Source: AC-49 sp963766605 (GTDB lineage Bacteria > Actinomycetota > Thermoleophilia > Solirubrobacterales > Solirubrobacteraceae). From it: a DNA stretch of 64,000 nt. Numbering within the stretch: position 1 is the first letter of the stretch; each line of letters begins with the position of its first letter. The stretch spans positions 1 to 64,000 of the forward strand of contig CAVYAT010000006.1 in NCBI GenBank assembly GCA_963766605.1, given 5' to 3'. The notes beneath the pieces are model-generated. The model saw only the letters and a list, made by a program, of their open reading frames with translations. It was not told the origin of the DNA and did no database searches. Below, piece by piece: positions 62,604 through 64,000 of this stretch. A program made the position numbers and the translations under genes.

Positions 62604-63725
62604 GTGCGCATGCCGGTTCGAGCCACCAAGCGCGGAGACGAGCGCACACCCCTGCAGGGGGATTGCGACGTCCTGATATGCGGTGCGAGCTTCGCCGGAC
62701 TCGCCGTGGCCCGCGAACTGGCCGGCAGCGGCGCGCGCGTGCTGGTCGTCGACCGCTACGAGATCGGCGAGCGCCAGACCAGCGCCTGCGCCGCTCCGAC
62801 CGAGTGGCTGGACACCCTCGGCCTGCACGACTCGATCCGCCAGACGTTCTCCCGGCTCGTCGTCCACACCCCGCGACAGACGTTCCACTGGGACCTGCCG
62901 TGGACGTTCAGCACCTTTGACTACCGGGAGCTGTGTGCGCTGCTCGCCGCCCAGGGCGACGCCGACTTCGACACCGCGAAGGTCGATGGGATCACGCGCG
63001 GGGCCGTCCACACCGTGCACACCGACCGCGGCGACCTGCGCGCGCCGCTGGTCGTCGACGCGCTCGGCTGGCGCCGCGTGCTGGCGCCGGATTCCGAGCG
63101 CGCGATCCAGCCGCCCGAGGCGAGGCTGTCCCGCGGGCTCGAGGTGCACCCACACGGCAACAGCGACGATCTCGAGCTGTGGCTCGACCGCGACTACGTC
63201 CGCGCCGGCTACGCCTGGTCGTTCCCGGCCGGCGACGAATTGCGCGTCGGTGTCGGCTCGTTCGACCCGGTCGATCACGTCAAGGAGCCGACCGTCCGCC
63301 TCGCCGAGGAGCTCGACGTCCCGGCCGTCCGCTACCAGGGCAACTGGATCCCCCACCGCATCCGCCCCGCTGCGGTCGGCGACGTGTTCTTCGCCGGTGA
63401 CAGCGCCGGCCATTGCCTGCCGACGACCGCCGAGGGGATCCGCACCGCGTTGTACTTCGGGATCGCCTGCGGCCGCGAGCTGCGCGGCGTGATCGAGGGC
63501 CGCCAGACGCGCGAGCAGGCCCTGGAGCGCTACGGGGCGTTCAGCGACGACCATGCCTGGGCGTTTGACTGGCTGTGGCGCGTGCAGTCGCTGGTCAGCG
63601 TCGTCAACCGCTCTCCGCGCGCGATGACCGGCGTGCTGCGCGGCATGAGCAACGAGCGGCTCGTGCGCTGGGCGTTCAACCACTACCTCGCGATCGCGCC
63701 GCCGCAGTTCGCCAACATTGGCTGA
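62604..63725 (+). CDS. FAD-dependent oxidoreductase (geranylgeranyl-reductase-like)
   Basis: 373 residues from GTG 62604, or 371 from ATG 62610; the evidence does not separate them. The FAD-binding GxGxxG-type site is VLICGASFAGLAVARELAGSGARVLVVDR near 24-52. The second FAD motif is VFFAGDSAGHCLPTTAEGIRTAL near 270. This is the pattern of geranylgeranyl reductases and flavin monooxygenases. The substrate is unknown; reduction of a polyprenyl chain is a possibility. The glutathione-S-transferase-like gene starts at its stop (TGATG). Confidence 0.78.
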   Translation: MRMPVRATKRGDERTPLQGDCDVLICGASFAGLAVARELAGSGARVLVVDRYEIGERQTSACAAPTEWLDTLGLHDSIRQTFSRLVVHTPRQTFHWDLPWTFSTFDYRELCALLAAQGDADFDTAKVDGITRGAVHTVHTDRGDLRAPLVVDALGWRRVLAPDSERAIQPPEARLSRGLEVHPHGNSDDLELWLDRDYVRAGYAWSFPAGDELRVGVGSFDPVDHVKEPTVRLAEELDVPAVRYQGNWIPHRIRPAAVGDVFFAGDSAGHCLPTTAEGIRTALYFGIACGRELRGVIEGRQTREQALERYGAFSDDHAWAFDWLWRVQSLVSVVNRSPRAMTGVLRGMSNERLVRWAFNHYLAIAPPQFANIG

Positions 63726-64000
63726 TGCTGCTCTACGAGAACACGGACTCGGGCAACTGCTACAAGGTCCGCCTGCTGCTCCACCACCTGGGCATCGACT
63801 ACGAGCGCCGCTCGATGAGCGTCACCGACCGCAGCGACCGGCCCGAGGCGATCGGCGGCCTGAACCCGGCGCTTCGCGTGCCGACGCTGATCCTCGACGA
63901 CGGCCGCCCGCTGGCCGAGTCGGGCGCGATCCTGTGGTACTTCGGCGAGGGCACGCCCTTCGTCCCCGACGACGCCTACGAGCGAGCCAAAGTGCTGCAG
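63725..64000 (+). CDS. Glutathione S-transferase N-terminal domain, cut by window end
   Basis: 92 codons are visible and the frame is open at the window edge. The thioredoxin-like GST domain is clear: LYENTDSGNCYKVRLLL (N-x-C-x-x-V-R pattern near 10-16), IDYERRSMSV, NPALRVPTLILDDG (the cis-Pro after Val) and LAESGAILWYFGEG. The start overlaps the previous stop by one base, so the pair is probably cotranscribed. The C-terminal helical domain is outside the window. Confidence 0.72.
   Translation, partial: MLLYENTDSGNCYKVRLLLHHLGIDYERRSMSVTDRSDRPEAIGGLNPALRVPTLILDDGRPLAESGAILWYFGEGTPFVPDDAYERAKVLQ

Noticed and set aside
62600..62640. tRNA-like TTCGAGCC segment
   Set aside because: No acceptor stem, D arm or anticodon arm could be paired around it; it lies at the start of the oxidoreductase gene. 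No tRNA was found elsewhere.

Overview
The window is about 70% GC, densely coded, and free of tRNA, rRNA, CRISPR arrays and insertion sequences. It looks like a chromosomal segment of a high-GC actinobacterium. Three things suggest the Thermoleophilia / Solirubrobacterales side rather than Mycobacteriales or Streptomyces: the many surface-glycan membrane proteins, the secreted proteins with no obvious relatives, and a gene-start style in which a TANNNT hexamer lies 6-10 bases before the start codon (leaderless transcripts). The lineage is an inference from gene content and style; no marker gene was compared.

Layout. (1) 1-32.7 kb is an envelope-glycan region. It holds a fused GT4 glycosyltransferase-flippase, an AftD-like arabinofuranosyltransferase of 1411 residues, an O-antigen-ligase-like protein, two acyltransferase-3 proteins, a CsbB/GtrB-type polyprenyl-phosphate glycosyltransferase, three SAM methyltransferases or methyltransferase-like genes, four YfhO-family membrane proteins arranged as two tandem pairs, a TPR protein, an ABC exporter pair, and two divergent glycosyltransferase operons (26.75-30.3 kb on minus, 30.4-32.3 kb on plus). 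(2) 32.25-34.4 kb holds a small secreted protein and a one-piece sigma factor / zinc-finger anti-sigma / membrane / SH3-like sensor. (3) 34.4-43.1 kb holds family-4 uracil-DNA glycosylase, an MFS exporter, a Rossmann/DUF2520 protein with panC and panB (pantothenate synthesis), and an acetate uptake protein with acetyl-CoA synthetase. (4) 43.2-45.2 kb is a PhoU-like / PiT phosphate uptake operon. (5) 45.2-48.0 kb holds a hexapeptide acyltransferase, a secreted TSP3-like protein and an ECF sigma factor with a membrane segment and a 250-residue Gly/Ser/His tail. (6) 48.2-64 kb holds DNA repair and housekeeping genes: uvrA (behind a LexA box), an NTP_transf_6 protein, a beta-helix surface protein, a DivIVA-like protein, mutY, uvrB, a lytic transglycosylase, coaE, rpsA, an FAD oxidoreductase and the start of a glutathione S-transferase.

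How the genes fit together. In Firmicutes a CsbB-type enzyme charges undecaprenyl phosphate with a sugar and YfhO uses that lipid-sugar outside the membrane. Here one CsbB-like gene stands beside four YfhO-like genes, with acyltransferases, a polymerase/ligase and an AftD-like enzyme. This suggests a system that decorates a surface glycan with several sugars and acyl groups. The four YfhO genes come from duplication of a two-gene cassette together with its divergent promoter, and two of them have exchanged sequence recently (227 bp identical).

Other points of note: six divergent promoters whose opposing -10 boxes share a central TA; two sigma factors that carry their own membrane segment; a UDG ending in a sliding-clamp-binding peptide; a frameshifted start of acetyl-CoA synthetase; and a coaE that can only be full length if it starts at CTG. 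No intergenic stretch exceeds 300 bases.
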